DNA of 6,194 nt from Bacteroidales bacterium UBA1722 (GTDB taxonomy: Bacteria > Bacteroidota > Bacteroidia > Bacteroidales > UBA932). Within the stretch, counting starts at the first letter, position 1. The number at the start of each line of letters is the position of its first letter. The DNA is taken from NCBI GenBank assembly GCA_002317435.1, contig DCIQ01000041.1, forward strand, positions 7,966 to 14,159, read 5' to 3'. The notes beneath the pieces are model-generated. The model was not told where the DNA came from. It saw nothing but the letters and a program-made list of their open reading frames with translations, and did not search any database. A program made the translations under genes and the position numbers. Shown one piece after another: positions 6,179 through 6,194 of this stretch.

Positions 6179-6194
6179 TCAAAAATCCATTGAC

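Noticed and set aside
5639..6193. 184-residue open frame on the plus strand reaching close to the window edge
   Set aside because: It lies opposite the N-terminal half of the radical SAM gene, and no family features are visible in it.

Overview
The window is almost completely coding, and every gene reads on the minus strand, so transcription runs from high to low coordinates. Several things suggest a gut-type member of the Bacteroidales (Bacteroidota) of moderate-to-high GC. The KDG kinase and KDPG aldolase closely resemble the Bacteroides-type proteins. The start codons are preceded by A/T-rich sequence and not by Shine-Dalgarno motifs. A TAnnTTTG-like -7 element sits just before the first gene. 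Short, tightly packed intergenic gaps fit the same picture. The genus cannot be fixed from the sequence alone.

Layout in transcription order. (1) 6166-4813: a radical SAM protein of the 'putative DNA modification/repair' family (TIGR03916 type), interrupted by a one-base frameshift near 5614. (2) 4810-4037: its usual partner, a DUF4130/TIGR03915 'probable DNA metabolism protein', starting 2 bases after the radical SAM stop. (3) A 62-base gap at 3975-4036, the only real intergenic space. (4) 3974-3072: a lipoprotein of the alkaline phosphatase/type I phosphodiesterase superfamily. (5) 3055-2015: 2-keto-3-deoxygluconate kinase (KdgK). (6) 2004-1324: KDPG aldolase (Eda/KdgA). (7) 1319 to the window edge: the first 439 residues of an exported (Tat-type signal) protein with an L-fucose-isomerase-like fold, cut off by the window.

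Functionally there are two blocks. The upstream pair (radical SAM plus DUF4130) is a widespread two-gene module with a presumed but unproven role in DNA repair or modification; here its enzyme subunit appears broken. The downstream block has gaps of 4, 10 and 16 bases and looks like one transcription unit built around the lower part of uronate catabolism: KdgK phosphorylates KDG and Eda splits KDPG into pyruvate and glyceraldehyde 3-phosphate. The two envelope-targeted enzymes that flank this core (phosphodiesterase-like lipoprotein and Tat-exported isomerase-like protein) are not part of the textbook pathway and are the most interesting functional unknowns. No RNA genes, mobile elements or CRISPR arrays were seen, and there is no gene-free stretch longer than 62 bases.
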